Assembly (NCBI GenBank): GCA_900312665.1 | Contig: ONZQ02000007.1 | Span: 1 to 64,000 of the forward strand | Reading direction: 5' to 3' | DNA length: 64,000 nucleotides | Origin: Cephalotrichum gorgonifer | Lineage: Eukaryota; Ascomycota; Sordariomycetes; Microascales; Microascaceae | Shown: positions 12,783 to 25,235 of the stretch, one piece after another | Layout of the letters: every line of letters starts with the position of its first letter | How positions within the stretch are numbered: the stretch's first letter is position 1 | Made by a program: the position numbers and the translations under genes | The notes under the pieces: model-generated | What the model was told of the DNA's origin: nothing | Database searches by the model: none | What the model saw: the letters and a program-made list of their open reading frames with translations, nothing else

Positions 12783-13158
12783 AATTTCCGACTATTAGGA
12801 TATTGGATTGGCGTTCATAGATAGATTTATGGTGCTCTCGTGCCTACTGTGATCTAGATTTTGATGTGAGATTGGATGGCTCAGAATATGATCGCGAACG
12901 CTTTAAGGGTGAACCGTAGATTTCCCATTCCCGTTTTGCCCTTTAACTCCTATCCTAGCAGTACATGCAGCTTGGGGTTGGCTGCCCCGAAATACCAATT
13001 TCAAATGCAATCATAACCCGAAATACCCATCCATCCGTCCGTCCGTCCGTCCTTCTTTCCATCCACTAGTCTATGAAAGCCATTCTCCTATCCCTCCCCA
13101 AACCACAATCCCGACTCCTCCCATGTGTCACCCGGGGAATAAAGCTGGCTCCTAGCTC
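12783..13158. other. short convergent intergenic region
   Basis: The 3' ends of PMS1 and the membrane-protein gene face each other here. It contains a tetranucleotide run (TCCG repeated, about 13034-13052) and nothing else recognisable. Confidence 0.7.
13034..13052. repeat. TCCG tetranucleotide repeat
   Basis: About four and a half perfect TCCG units flanked by imperfect CCAT/CTTT copies, between two convergent genes. Confidence 0.9.
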
Positions 13159-15046
13159 TCATTCGTCGTACCTGCCATAGGTCTTGTATGGCTGCCCTGC
13201 TCGTCCCTCCTCGACAATCTTTCCACTCACGTTTCGCCGCCCATACGCCGTGCTGGGGTTGGCATCGTAGTCATTCCCAGAGGATACCTGTCGGCCTCCG
13301 CCGACCATGATGGGGGGAGTCGCGGATTTGAGTTCGCCATAGGGCTTGGAGAAAAAGGCGCCTTCTGGCTGGATCGAACTGTCCCTGTATCGCTGCGAAG
13401 GGGCACCGACTCTTGACTGGGCTGTAGTCTTCTCATCGGCAATGTCGACACTACCACTCACGCTGCGCTTGTTAAGACTTGTTTCGGACAGCACGTTGGG
13501 AGAGTAGTAAGGAGTTTTGACCCTAGGCGGTGTGGCGGCAGGGTTCGATCCCAGGGGGTTCGGGTGGCCAGATCTCGTCGCAGGATCATCCTCAAAGTCA
13601 CTACCGGCGAGGATGTGGATGTTCTCGTTCCCCTCGGCGTCAGAGTCAGAGTCCCCGTAGCGGTCCACGAGTGCCTCGTAGGTCCTGCTCTCCCTTTCTC
13701 GCTCCTGGGCTGCTAGGGCCCTGTTGCGCTGCTGAGTTCGGCCGATGAGCGATTCCGAGGTCGTCCAGTTTTCGGTGAACCTGCCCGGGCGCGGCTGCAT
13801 GCTGGAGCGAGGGGATCCGGAGGCTCCGAAATCTTCCAGGTTCGGATCGTCGAGTGGAACCCCGACATACGAGCCCCGCTTCGAGGATGCGGACAACGGG
13901 ATAGAATCACGCTTCTGGGTGAGCGAGTGGGTGGAGTTCCGTGGTGAGTTACCAGGGGCAATGTACGAGTATCGGCTTGGAAGGTCCAAGCGCGAATCTC
14001 TGTTGCTCGATGAGATGGACGAGCGGGCGCGCGTGTGGTGGAAGGGGACCGCCGGGCCGCGGGATAGATCGTCAAAGGTCTGGACGGACCCCCGGCTGCT
14101 CTCTTTGGCCGTGGAGATGCGCTTATCTCCCGAGTAGTCAGTGTATACCGTAGAGACGGAAGACTTAGTCTTCTTGTGCCGCGTGCGAGATGTGAGATTG
14201 TCTTCTAGGGGATTCATATCCGGCGGCATGAGAGTAATCTTGCGGAACATGATCCCGAGCCAGACGGATATCATAAGCGTCACCGCGTGGACACCACTGG
14301 CCGCCATCAGCCCGTAGAAGAGGGCAAGGGTGAGAGTCTTGACCAGCGACTTGTCGGCCAGGAGAGTAGACCACTCCGCCCCATGCTGCTGCTCGGCCAT
14401 AGCACCGTAGGCATATATCGGCAGTATGCACAGGTCACAGAGGCCGGCGAAGAACTGGTAGGCGGAGGATGACGATGGCGTGCGCCCGCCAGCGGGACGG
14501 GAGAGGTGGTAGACGCCGTATGCGCAGTGGACCGCAGCGATTGCGGACTAGCACCCGGTTAGGAAGGCCACGTCTAACTTAATTTCCCTGAGATTCCAAG
14601 ACAGCTTACCAAAACTCTGAGGGCCCACGAGGTCTGACCATCAACCCCGGTGATGAGGATCATCAGGAGCAGCACCCCGGCGGCGGCGTTGAACTGGAGG
14701 ACCCTCAAGCCTAGCTGTATCCGGCGGACCCATACGATCCACTTTTTCGTTCCGCGACTCATGACCTTGTAATTGCCGGTTCGGTAGGCTAGAGGCGCCT
14801 GAGCACTAGAGGGTTCAAAGACGCAAAATGTAAGCGCGGCTCAGGAGACGAAGCCGCCTGCCACTAACAAAGGGTAACGTACTCCGGGTGACGGTTGAAG
14901 CCCACGAGCGGGCCCTTCTTCTTCGGCCTCTTGGGCTGGGGCTCCCAGCTAGCTCTGGTCACGGCCTTGGGATCGAAGGGTTTGGTGGGAGAAGACCAGA
15001 GATCGCCCGGCGCGGAGCCAAGGAAGGGCTCCTTAGTCGGCGGCAT
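13159..15046 (-). CDS. conserved fungal membrane protein, four predicted helices, unknown function
   Basis: Three exons: 15046-14879, 14798-14610, 14547-13159, with introns of 80 and 62 nt, both phase 0; 581 aa. The cytosol-like N-terminus (MPPTKEPFLGSAP, then PKRPKKKGPLVGFNRHPEY) is followed by four hydrophobic segments near residues 89-108, 114-135, 148-169 and 186-220. After that comes a long Ser/Arg/Asp-rich disordered tail. The RRIQLGLRVLQ stretch before the first helix and the HPEY-to-YRTGN junction resemble an uncharacterised membrane protein family common in Sordariomycetes. No catalytic motif is visible. The first intron begins GTTACC, a weak but in-frame donor; a GTACGT three bases upstream would create a stop, so it was not used. 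Confidence 0.78.
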
Positions 15047-15633
15047 CTTCGCAGCTGGGAGGGCTGAAGTGCCGCAGTAGATGATAGGTGCGACCCAAGC
15101 CGAGTTGCGAAGCGCGAAGGAGAGGTGAAATCTAAACTTGGAATATGACGGTGGCCTACCTAGAAGGGCTATATTGACGGAGCATGAAGAAGTCGGTAGG
15201 ATGGTTGTCGTTTAAAACTGTGAGAGTTGTTTGAATTGGATTGACGGGCCGTTGACAGATGTGTTGGGCTTATGGGTATGGCTCCCGGTAACCACAGCAA
15301 CGATATGCAGTGTGACGTCCACCAGTGTCTCCACACACCCCTGGATTCCAGAAACTAGGTAGGTACTTGTACTTGTACTCAAGAATTCTCAGCTATAATT
15401 AGCATGTGGAGCAATAGTGCGCTCACATTTTTAGGACCCCTCCATACAAGTAGTACTACTGGTTTTCAGGCTGTCTGAGCCTCCAGGCACCACTGGGAAT
15501 ATTCGTTTGAGCCTTCCTGCCACTACCCGTTCGCCTCTACCAAAAAAAAGAAGGGGACTTACAAGCTCACTTCACAACGAACTGAGCTCGTATCCCTGGC
15601 CACTACAGGGCAGGAGGACCATTATAATCGAGA
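15047..15633. other. divergent promoter region
   Basis: About 590 bases between the membrane-protein gene and ARH1, presumably holding both promoters. It includes a TACTTGTACTTGTACTC element at about 15364-15380, one of several copies of this motif in the window. Confidence 0.55.
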
Positions 15634-17340
15634 ATGAGCCTCCTCACGCGGACGGTACAGCCTTGGCTTTGTGCCGGCTGCAGGAGCTCACGTTTGCTCT
15701 CGCGACCATGGGCTTCCTCGCTCCACACAGTTGCCTCGGAAAGGCCGTTCCGCATGGCAATCATAGGCTCCGGGCCGGCCGGGTTTTATACGGCCTACAG
15801 GCTCATGGCCAGAATTCCCCAGGCCCAGATCGACATGTACGAGGCCCGCCCGGTCCCCTATGGTCTAGTGAGGTTTGGCGTCGCTCCCGACCACCCGGAA
15901 GTAAAGGTATGTACGTCGTCGCCCCGAGCCTTGGGACCGGCCGTCGTCTGCGTACAAGTCAACCCCTGGCAAGATGAGCTAACCATGCCATCCTGCCGCT
16001 GCAGAACTGCCAGGATAAATTCGAGGAAGTCGCATCGTCACCCAACTTCACTTTCCTCGGCAATGTCTCTATAGGTGATACGCAGGCCCTACCTGGGAAC
16101 TGCAAGGTCGACCTGGACTCTATCCTCCGCCACTACAACGCAGTGACGTTTGCCTATGGCGCAGCCGAAGATCGGACTTTGGGTATCCCCGGTGAGTCAT
16201 TGAAGGGGATATACTCTGCGAGGCAGTTCGTTGGATGGTACAACGGACTTCCTGAGTACTCAGGACTAGATCCCGACCTAGAGTCAGGAGACACCGCCAC
16301 TATCATCGGCCAAGGAAATGTGGCTCTCGACGTCGCCAGAATCCTTCTGAGTGACGTCGACGTGCTCCGCAAGACGGATATTACCGAGGAGGCAACAGAG
16401 AGGCTATCCCGGAGCCGAATCAGGAGAGTGAGGGTAGTGGGACGGCGGGGGCCGATGCAGGTATGTCCCGTCTCTTCATCTGCCAGAACTACTGTCGTCA
16501 CACACGATCGAGTACTTATGACCCACCCGTGCACAGGCGGCCTTCACGATTAAGGAGGCTCGGGAGCTACTGAAGCTACCCGGTGTGGGATTCCATCCCG
16601 TGGCGCCGGGACTCATCCCAGATGATGTCTCCGGCCTGCCGAGGCCCACCAAGAGGCTCATGGCCCTCCTGCAGACGGGCTCGGCGGCCAAGGTGCGTGA
16701 ATCTGAGAGGTCATGGTCCTTGGACTTTTGTCTGTCTCCCAAGGAATTCATCGCAGACCAGAGTCGCCCGTCACATGTGGGTGGCACTTTGTTCGAGAGA
16801 ACGGCTCTGTCGGCCGTCATGGATCCGCACGCCAAGGCAACCGGTACGGGCGACCACGTCAGCCATGACTCGTCGCTTATCTTCCGATCCATTGGGTACA
16901 AGTCTGTGCCCCTGGATGGATTCGAAAATGCGGGGATCCCATTCGACACCTCCCGTGGGATCCTCCACAATGACGGGCTTGGTCGAGTCGTGCAGGATCG
17001 GGGCACGAGACCGCCGGTGCCGGGTGTTTATTGTGCAGGTTGGGTTAAGCGCGGCCCGACAGGTGTCATCGCATCCACCATGCAAGATGCATTCGCCACC
17101 GCAGATACGATAGCAGCTGACGTCCAAAAAGGGGCCGCACTCCTCAACCGGGACGCGGATGAGGTGCGCCATGGATGGGGGGGGGTGGAGGCCGATACAC
17201 CCTCCAGTCAACTATCTCGCGTGGTAAGCTGGAAGGATTGGCAACTCATTGACCAAGCGGAGAAAGCGAGAGGGAAACTTGCCAGGAAGGAGCGGATAAA
17301 GTTCACCAGCACGGCGGATATGCTGGCTCTCCTCGGCTAG
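15634..17340 (+). CDS. ARH1: mitochondrial ferredoxin/adrenodoxin-NADP+ reductase ARH1
   Basis: FAD enzyme passing electrons from NADPH to mitochondrial ferredoxin for Fe-S cluster and haem A synthesis. Three exons: 15634-15906, 16005-16460, 16537-17340; introns 98 and 76 nt, both phase 0 with GTATGT donors; 510 aa. The first ~40 residues are Arg/Ser-rich and lack acids, like a mitochondrial presequence. Next come the FAD-binding AIIGSGPAGFYTAYRL (about 42-57), VPYGLVRFGVAPDHPEVK, and the NADPH-site IIGQGNVALDVARILL. The C-terminal GVYCAGWVKRGPTGVIASTM is the family signature contacting FAD. A 9-G run inside the coding sequence (about 17177-17185) keeps frame. The 3' end converges with ETF alpha, 143 bases away. 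Confidence 0.95.
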
Positions 17341-17483
17341 AATCGCACCATGGCTTGGAAAGCGAGTCATGGATGTATGTATGTGTGTATGAGTACGAAA
17401 TACCCCTCTCTCGCAGGTCCTTGTGTCTGTACAGATAAGTGTATCATCCGATGTGTATGTTTATTCAGGTATATGTACAAAGA

Positions 17484-18639
17484 CTACGCCTTCTCAATCT
17501 TGTTCAACTCCTCTGTGAGCTTCGGCACCTCCGTAAACAAGTCGCCCACAAGCCCGACGTCCGCGACTTGGAAGATGGGCGCGTCTGCGTCCTTGTTGAT
17601 GGCTGCAATGACCTTGCTGTCCTTCATTCCGGCGAGATGCTGGATGGCGCCAGAGATACCCACCGCCATGTACAACTGCGGCGCAACCACCTTTCCTGTC
17701 TGTCCCACCTGGAGACTGTTGTCGGCGTAGCCACTATCGACGGCCGCCCTCGAGGCGCCAACAGCGGCACCGAGCGAATCAGCTAGAGGTAGCATGATCT
17801 TTTCGAACTCCTCCTTGGACTTCAAGCCCCTGCCTCCCGAAACTACCCGGCTGGCGGTGCCAAGATCCGGACGGTCAGACTTGGTCAGATCCTCGGACAC
17901 CCATTCCGTGTTAGACTCCGCCTTGGGGTCAATGCCGTCTTCGATCGAGGCCGAGGCAGCCCCCGATGCAGGGGCAGCGAAGGCAGTACCCCTGACAGTG
18001 ATTATCTTTATCGGATCGGACGACTCGACGGTGGCAATCGCATTGCCGGCGTATATGGGTCGCACAAAGGTGTTCTCGCTCTCTATCGCCGTAATGTCCG
18101 ATATTTGCTGCACGTCCAGGAGAGCGGCCACGCGAGGCATGATGTTCTTTCCGAACGCCGAATGACCTACGATCACATGGGTATAGCCTCCCTTCTTGAT
18201 GTTCTCGACTAGTAGCGGCGCAAAGTTTTCGGCCAATCCCTGTGGTACGGAGTCCGGAGTCAGTATGAGGAACAAAGAAGAGCTCCCAGTAATGGGAAGC
18301 GTGGGAGGTCTAAAGACGGGGGAGGTCTCTATGGTTTCGTACTTTTTCGTATGCGTCGTTGGTGACGGATATAATCTTCTCTACACCTTCCGCTTCGGAA
18401 GCTTCCTTGGCGGCACCGCCAACGTTGCTGCCAGCAACGAAGGCATGCACTGGGCCACCGAGTTTACTCGCCGCCGTAATAGCGCTTAGGGACCCTTTAT
18501 TCAATTGCCCTTCCCTTTGCTCGAGAATGGCGAGAGTCGAGAGGAGCTGCCGGGCCCCGGTGAGGTTGGCGGGGTGGGAAGCCGAAAGCAGCCGGCCAGT
18601 CACATGGCCGAAGGCGGGCCGGACGGAGTTGCGAAGCAT
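17484..18639 (-). CDS. ETFA: electron transfer flavoprotein alpha subunit, mitochondrial
   Basis: Carries electrons from acyl-CoA and other matrix dehydrogenases to ETF-ubiquinone oxidoreductase. Two exons: 18639-18343 and 18239-17484, with one 103-nt phase-0 intron (GTACGA..ACAG) joining NDAYEK to [10 protein letters not shown]; 350 aa, the usual length. The N-terminus ([19 protein letters not shown]) looks like a matrix-targeting peptide. The C-terminal FAD domain shows [16 protein letters not shown], then [20 protein letters not shown] and [16 protein letters not shown]. Its beta partner is not in the window. The gene is convergent with ARH1 and divergent from the RSC8-like gene. Confidence 0.96.
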
Positions 18640-19249
18640 TGTGCCTTGGTCGGAAAAGCTCGAGATGGATCTGAGGCGGTCCGGACTTCATCAACGAGGC
18701 GCGGAGGAAAGGATATGATTTCGAAATGACTCGACGTGGGTGAATATCGAGCCGCGATTGCCCGTCGTAGCTTAAGTGGGATGGCCTTGTGGACTGGAGG
18801 AAAGTGCGCTTGTTCACGGCCTATTGACCTCGGCCGTTAACTAAGCTTCCGATCTAGGAGCGACCCACCCCCGTCCCCCGTGACACTTAGTCAGCGGCTC
18901 ATATTCGGATCACCGTGCCAGCTCCACGCCCAACTGGGGACAGTTGCGAGTTTGCTCTGGCCAATACTTGCATCCTCCATCTCCAGTGTCGCGCCAAAAT
19001 TTCAAACCCCCAAACGCGACATCCGTCAATTAGCCATCGCAGGTATCGCATTTCAGCAATTACTCGCCCCTTTCATCAAGTAGACGCGCGATAGGATCGG
19101 CCTTCTGTGTGTGTAATTCCCGCGACACAAAATACAGTGGACCGCGCTCCGCGACAAACGCAGTCCGCCCGACCCCTTCGCGAGCCCCCTACATCCCAAC
19201 ATCTGGCTCATCGAAGACAAAGGAAGGCGACTGGCCAAAATCCATCAAT
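18640..19249. other. divergent promoter region ETFA/RSC8
   Basis: 610 bases between two divergent genes; both promoters should lie here. No repeat or RNA gene seen. Confidence 0.55.
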
Positions 19250-21479
19250 ATGGAAGACACCACGGATTACGGAACTCCTGTCGATACCGCGTCTCCTGAC
19301 GCGAATCAGATTTTGGCCCAGCCTCCGCTGCAACCGTCCGGCGATGGATCTGAGGGTAGCTCTTCCCATTCTCTTACCTCGCCACACGCCGACAAGACTA
19401 GACAAGACTGACCTTCGTTTTGGCTTAGATGTGCAAATGACCGAAGACCCCACCCCCGAAGCCGCCATCAAACAGGACAACGAAGCCGCCGTCGCGCCAG
19501 CCACAGACAAAGCAGAGACAGATGCGTCGCGAAACCAGGATGCCGCGACTGGTCTGGAGGAAGATGCCGTGATGGTTGAGACCAATGACGATACGAAGGC
19601 AGGCCAGGACGGAGACGATAATGCACAGGCAACTGCAACTGGTGATTCGGGGGAGAAACAAGAGGTAAAGACCAAGGAGTCAGTAGAGTCGGCGGCGCGC
19701 GAACACCTCATCTCTCAGACACACGCCATCATCCTGCCAAGCTACAGCACTTGGTTTGACATGACTGGCATCCATGACATCGAGAAAAAGGCGCTACCGG
19801 AGTTCTTCAATAACCGGAACCGAAGCAAGACACCGGCCATCTACAAGGATTACCGCGACTTTATGATCAATACCTACCGTCTGAACCCCTCAGAGTACAT
19901 AACGGTGACTGCTTGCCGCCGAAACCTGGCTGGAGATGTCTGCGCCATCATGCGCGTGCACGCCTTCCTCGAGCAGTGGGGCTTGATCAACTACCAGGTA
20001 GGCATTGATTACTATATGGCACCCCATCTCAGACACCTAAATTTTGGCTAACTTGTCGCAAAGGTTGACATGCAACAACGGTCATCACAAGTCGGTCCTC
20101 CCTTCACGGGCCATTTCAAGATTATCTGTGACACCCCACGCGGCCTTCAGCCGTGGCAGCCATCTGCGGATCCCACCGTGTTGGAGGGCAAAAAGAACTC
20201 CGATACTGAGGCCAAGGCAGCCACGGGCCCCGCTGCGAAGGGAGACCTCAATCTAGAGATCGGACGCAACATCTACGAGGCGTCTGCCAAGGGGACCAAG
20301 TTGAACAAGGCGGAGGGCAAGACCAACGGAGAAACGCCAACGACGAATGGTGTAAGCGGTACATCTCTCGAGGAAATCACAAAAGCTCCGATAGCCAAGG
20401 TGAACTGCTATCAGTGCGGCATCGATTGTACCCGGACGTACTATCACTACACAAAGACCGACCCGTCGGCCAACACCAAGTACGATCTCTGCCCGAGCTG
20501 CTGCCTGGAAGGGCGCATGCCAAACAATCATCTAAAGTCGCAATATGTTCGGGTGGAGAACCCTACTTACACGCACTCTCTTGATCGTGATGCGCCTTGG
20601 TCCGATGCCGAAACTCTGCGTCTTCTAGAGGGACTTGAGCGCTACGACGACGACTGGGGCGAGATTGCCGAGCATGTGGGCACCCGCACCCGCGAGGAAT
20701 GCGTGCTCCGCTTCCTACAACTGGACATCGAAGAAAAGTACCTAGACAGCGACTTCGCGTCCATAAACGCCCCTGTGGGACTGCCTCTGTTGGGCACCCA
20801 GGGTGGTCAGCTTCCATTCAGCCAAGCCGACAACCCGGTCATGTCTGTGGTTGGCTTCCTTGCCAGTCTCGCGGACCCGGCTAGCACGGCAGCCGCCGCG
20901 AATAAGTCTGCCGATGAACTCAAGCGAAGACTTCGCAGCAAGCTCGGAGGGGAGAAGGGCGGCGACACCATTACCAATGGTAAAGGCAAGGCCGCTGAGG
21001 CATCGGACTCGATGGATCTCGATGTCACCACCACCACCACCACTACTACAACCACGACGACGACCAGTGCCCTGGCGTCGATTCCACTGGCGTCTATTGG
21101 AGCGCGCTCGGCAGGGTTCGCCTCTCACGAAGAGCGTGAGATGACGCGGCTTGTCTCCGCTGCGGCTAACGTCATGCTCCAGAAGTTGGAGCTGAAGCTC
21201 AAGTATTTCAACGATATGGAGGCAATCATCCAGGCGGAGAAGCGCGAGCTAGAAAGGGGGAGGCAGCAACTCTTCTTGGACCGTCTCGCCTTCAAGAAGC
21301 GGGTGCGAGATGCACAGGAAGGCCTCAAGGCTGCTGCAGCGGCCGGGGGAGAGGCTGGGGCCCGCATGGCGCTCGATGTCGGCGGCGAGGGCGAGCGGCT
21401 TGGATTCCAGGCGGGCGAGGGTCAGGTCAACGTTCAACCGCTGTCAAGTGAGGGGAAGGTGAAAACGTATGAAGTATGA
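19250..21479 (+). CDS. RSC8: SWIRM-ZZ-SANT subunit of SWI/SNF or RSC chromatin remodeller
   Basis: Core scaffold subunit of an ATP-dependent nucleosome remodeller. Three exons: 19250-19355, 19429-19997, 20064-21479; introns 73 and 66 nt; 696 aa. An acidic N-terminus is followed by a SWIRM domain (about 133-225, [14 protein letters not shown].. to [11 protein letters not shown]), and a ZZ-like zinc finger (about 339-365, CYQCGIDC then CPSCC). A SANT domain follows (about 401-445, [17 protein letters not shown]). A run of 14 Thr lies near 547-560, and a coiled-coil-like Glu/Lys/Arg helix (about 600-670) fits the family's dimerisation helix. Family membership is firm; whether it is the RSC8 or SWI3 orthologue cannot be settled by eye because most filamentous fungi have few copies. 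The start is the first ATG in the open frame. Confidence 0.9.
21026..21067 (+). repeat. ACN triplet repeat coding a Thr tract
   Basis: Fourteen consecutive Thr codons (ACC, ACT, ACA, ACG mixed) inside the RSC8-like gene, between the SANT domain and the C-terminal helix. Mixed codons suggest an older, partly stabilised repeat. Confidence 0.9.
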
Positions 21480-23135
21480 CGGAGGGGCGCTAAGAATCAC
21501 ATTGCTTTGTGCTTCGCTTGAAATGGACGATGGCGCCTGCTCTGTCTTAGCAAGCGTTCTAATGGGGCCAAGGCAGTAGCCGCGCGTAGACCCGTCACGA
21601 TACAATCCGGGCGTTTGCGAGGAATAGGGAGCGAGGGGATGGGGTTCGGGGGTTATTTGCCGCGTGAGACAGACAGTGGGCTGCGTGGCTGTTTGTGTTT
21701 TATTTTCCTTATTTTGTTTTTGGCCTTGGGTCTGGGTCTGGGTCTGTGTGAATAACTCTGTATTTGTTAGTACTCCGGGTTTCTTGGTATCTGTTCAAAT
21801 CCTCTTATTTCCGTCGTCGCCACGATCGATACATGTAGTCTTTTGTAACGGACTCGGCGTAGTTCTGCCCATAGCGCGCATTGGTGCAAAGTACTAGTAC
21901 GAGTAAACCGGCCGATGGGCGGCTCCTAGCTACACCCCGGGTTACCACAAGCGCGTCGTGCGATATGAGTATGACAAGTTGATTCAGAGGGAAAGGTGCG
22001 GAGTATACCCGTACTAGCGAATGCGGGCGACCTGTTTCCCGGTCGCCGAACATTTTTCAGAGGAGATCAGTTTTCAAGCACCTTTACGAGTAGCATCCGT
22101 GTTATGATGATGGACAGTAGATAAGAAAATTCACAACAGACAATGTATGAGCATTGACTTTAGAAGTAATGTTCCTGGCTCTGCCGTACCCGTCAACCCC
22201 GGCAACAAGCTAGCTCCTGGACAATGCATACACGTACACATACGTATATACATTCGCATAAGCGTTCTTGCACATGTGAACCAAATTGCCAGCTGTCGGG
22301 CCTGGCGATGGAACGTCTGCCAGCTTCTGTGGGGTGGCGGGAACCACATCAAGATTCGGTTAGTGGCGGGGTACCCAAAGACTGGAATGAACCAACCATG
22401 CCAAGGCGGGCTGTCCAAAGTCTCGGCAGACCGGGTAATATTACACTCGAACCTCGGCCCAGCGGGCTTTTGGCCATCTGCACAAGCGCAGCATGGAGCT
22501 CCAGCCGTGGTATCAACGACCTCCTCTGATCCCTTCTCCCGAGCTTCTTCGCAGTGCGTCACGACACAGGCAGGGAAAGGGGGGAGGTAGTATTGATTAT
22601 TCGGAATGAGCATTTAATCCAGGCCAAGCGACGTTGTAATGTTTGTACATTTGAAATACAGTTTTAATAGGGAAAAAGGTAAAGATATATAAGTCGAAGG
22701 AAAGTAGAGCTCCTCAAGCGCGTCTCACTCTAGTGTGTGTTAAAGTGCCGCGGTTCAGACCTACCTCGTGCTTCTGAAGTTGCTCCTTCCCCTTGAGTTC
22801 CGTCTTTCTCACCTTTCCTGCCCCACACCCTCCGACTTCCACAATAACCCCAGTAGCCGAACGAACCCACGCAACTAGTGCGACGTCTAGGCCCCAAGCT
22901 GGCTTGCTTGCACGAGTAAGGGAACGTCGCGACTCCAATTTCGACCCATTCCCGCTAATATAGTCGGCAACCACAACCCCACACCCGAAACCGACGCCGA
23001 GGTGGAGTGCCGACCTTCTAGATTGCCTTCTTCTTTGTCCTTGTTCTTGTCCCTTTCCTCCTCGCGTTGAAGTGGATAGAAATCTTTCCCCTTTTCTATT
23101 CCTATCCATCCTCATTCGACCTATTATTTCCCGTC
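21480..23135. other. intergenic region RSC8/CAT2
   Basis: 1.66 kb without a supportable gene. Several overlapping open frames around 22130-22610 and 22714-23115 lack domains, splice logic and protein-like composition. A GTACTAGTAC-type element lies near 21890. The last few hundred bases should contain the CAT2 promoter and leader. Confidence 0.6.
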
Positions 23136-25235
23136 ATGTTTGCGGCTAGGCGCTTTGCTTTAGCATCACCCAGGACACTCACGAGCCGCACAACCAGCGC
23201 TCTTCCAAGAGTACGTCCTCTACTGCCGCCCCTGCTTTGTAACCGTTCGCACACTCAGGCCAAGCCAGCTAACGCGCCCGTACCCTGGGTTTAGACTATA
23301 GCAGCAATGGCTCCCTCTGGAAAGAGGAGTAACACCTCGACCGCGTACGTCGAGGACAAGTCGAAAGGCCCGATGCTCCGGTTCCAGGAGTCTCTTCCTC
23401 GACTTCCAGTACCCACACTCGAGGAGACGACCGCGAGATACCTGGCGTCGTTGCGGCCTCTCCTCACCCCGTCCGAGCTGGAAGCGAGCAAGGCCGCCGT
23501 CGAGGAGTTTATCAAGCCGGGCGGTGCTGGTCGCAAGCTGCAGGAGAAGCTCCTCGCGAGGCGCGAAGATCCCAAGCAGAAGAACTGGTTATACGAGTGG
23601 TGGAATGACGCGGCATACCTCACCTATCGCGACCCCGTGGTGCCGTACGTCAGCTACTTCTACTCCCACCGTGATGATCGCAAGAGGAGGGACCCGGCGA
23701 AGCGAGCGGCTGCCATTACCACCGCGGCGCTGTCCTTCAAGGCCCAGGTTGACCAGGGAACCCTGGAGCCCGAATACATGAAGAAGCTCCCCATCTGCAT
23801 GGACAGCTACAAGTGGATGTTCAATGCCAGCCGCGTGGCCGCCCGCCCTGCCGACTATCCCGTCAAATACTCCGCCGAGGAGAACAAGCACATCCTCGTC
23901 ATCAGGAAAAACCAGTTCTTCAAGGTTTTGCACGAGGTCGACGGGAAGCAGCTCAACACCTCGGAGCTTGAGCAGCAGTTTAAGCGCATATACGACCTGG
24001 CCTCAACCCCCGTCACCCCCGTCGGTGCCCTGACCTCCGAGAACAGAGACGTCTGGACAGACGCCCGCCAGACCCTGCTCACGGCCAGCCCCGCCAATGC
24101 TGCGGCGATCGAGGCGATCGAGTCCGCCTCCTTCGTCGTGTGCCTGGACGACGCGGCCCCCGTGACGCTCGAGGAGCGCGCCCACCAGTACTGGCACGGC
24201 GACGGCGCCAACCGATGGAATGACAAGCCGCTCCAGTTCATCATCAACGACAACGGAACGGCGGGCTTCCTAGGCGAGCACTCGATGATGGACGGGACCC
24301 CCACCCACCGCCTGAACGACTATGTTAACGACCTCATCTTCAACAACAAGATCGACTTCTCTGACCCCTCCGTCCGCTCCAACCTCCCCGAGCCCCAGGC
24401 CATCAAGTTCCACGTCACCAAGGAGGTCCAGTCCGAGATCGATCGCGCCGTCAAGGACTTCCGCGACGTCATCGGCCAGCACAAACTCTCCGTCCAGGCC
24501 TACCAGGCGTACGGCAAGGGCCTCATCAAGAAGTTCAGGTGCTCCCCTGATGCCTACGTCCAGATGGTCATCCAGCTCGCCTACCACAAGATGTACGGCA
24601 AGAACCGCCCCACTTACGAGTCCGCCGCCACTCGCCGCTTCCAGCTTGGCCGAACCGAGACATGCCGCACCGTGTCGGAAGCGTCGGTCGCCTGGTGCAA
24701 CGCCATGGCCGACCCCGCCACCGACGACCAGACCAAGGTGAAACTCTTCCGTGACGCCATCAACTCCCACCTCGAGTATATCAGCGCCGCATCCGATGGA
24801 AAGGGTGTCGACAGGCACCTCTTCGGCCTGAAGAAGCTCCTTGAGCCCGGCGAGGATGTGCCGGCTATCTACAAGGACCCGGCCTACACCTACTCGAGCA
24901 CCTGGTACCTCTCCACCTCGCAGCTCAGCTCCGAGTTCTTCAACGGCTACGGGTGGAGCCAAGTCACTGATGGCGGGTTCGGAATCGCCTACATGATCAA
25001 CGAGAACAGGTACATACTCAGCCCCCCATTTCCTTTCCTTTTCGCCTACCCCCCCCCCCCCCCCCTCCCCTTCCGAGATTCCCAGCGCTAACCCTTACTG
25101 CTCCCCAGCCTCAACTTCAACATCGTGTCGAAGGGCCTCGCCAGCGAGAGGATGAGCTTCTACCTCAACGAGGCAGCCAACGACATGCGCGACCTTCTGG
25201 TGCCTACCCTCGAGGCTCCCAAGGCCAAGCTCTAA
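23136..25235 (+). CDS. CAT2: carnitine O-acetyltransferase with mitochondrial and peroxisomal signals
   Basis: Transfers acetyl groups between CoA and carnitine, moving acetyl units between peroxisome and mitochondrion during growth on fatty acids or acetate. Three exons: 23136-23210, 23295-25009, 25109-25235; introns 84 and 99 nt; 638 aa. Exon 1 encodes an Arg-rich matrix presequence (MFAARRFALASPRTLTSR). Intron 1 runs from GTACGT to TTTAG, and that TAG would be an in-frame stop if the intron were retained. The second Met (residue 30, MAPSGKRS) begins the mature enzyme. Catalytic His is in GEHSMMDGTP (about 354). The protein ends in AKL, a type 1 peroxisomal signal. The dual signals match the known dual location of yeast Cat2. 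An AATAAA lies at 25412-25417. Confidence 0.95.

Noticed and set aside
13541..13558. GGTTCGATCCC, like a tRNA T-loop
   Set aside because: It lies inside the coding exon of the membrane protein and no acceptor stem or anticodon arm can be folded around it.
14879..14886. GTACGT as the donor of intron 1 in the membrane-protein gene
   Set aside because: Stronger consensus than the GTTACC used, but it puts a stop codon directly after the junction, while GTTACC keeps the conserved HPEY..YRTGN sequence.
22131..23115. Several open frames of 100-160 codons upstream of CAT2
   Set aside because: They overlap each other on both strands, have no domain and no splice support, and have unusual Cys/His/Arg composition.
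23292..23294. In-frame TAG between the CAT2 presequence and the enzyme
   Set aside because: It is the last three bases of a good GTACGT..TTTAG intron, not a nonsense mutation.
24270..24962. 230-codon open frame opposite CAT2
   Set aside because: It is the mirror of a GC-rich, codon-biased gene, has Val/Gly/Leu-rich composition without motifs and lies wholly inside a firmly identified CDS.
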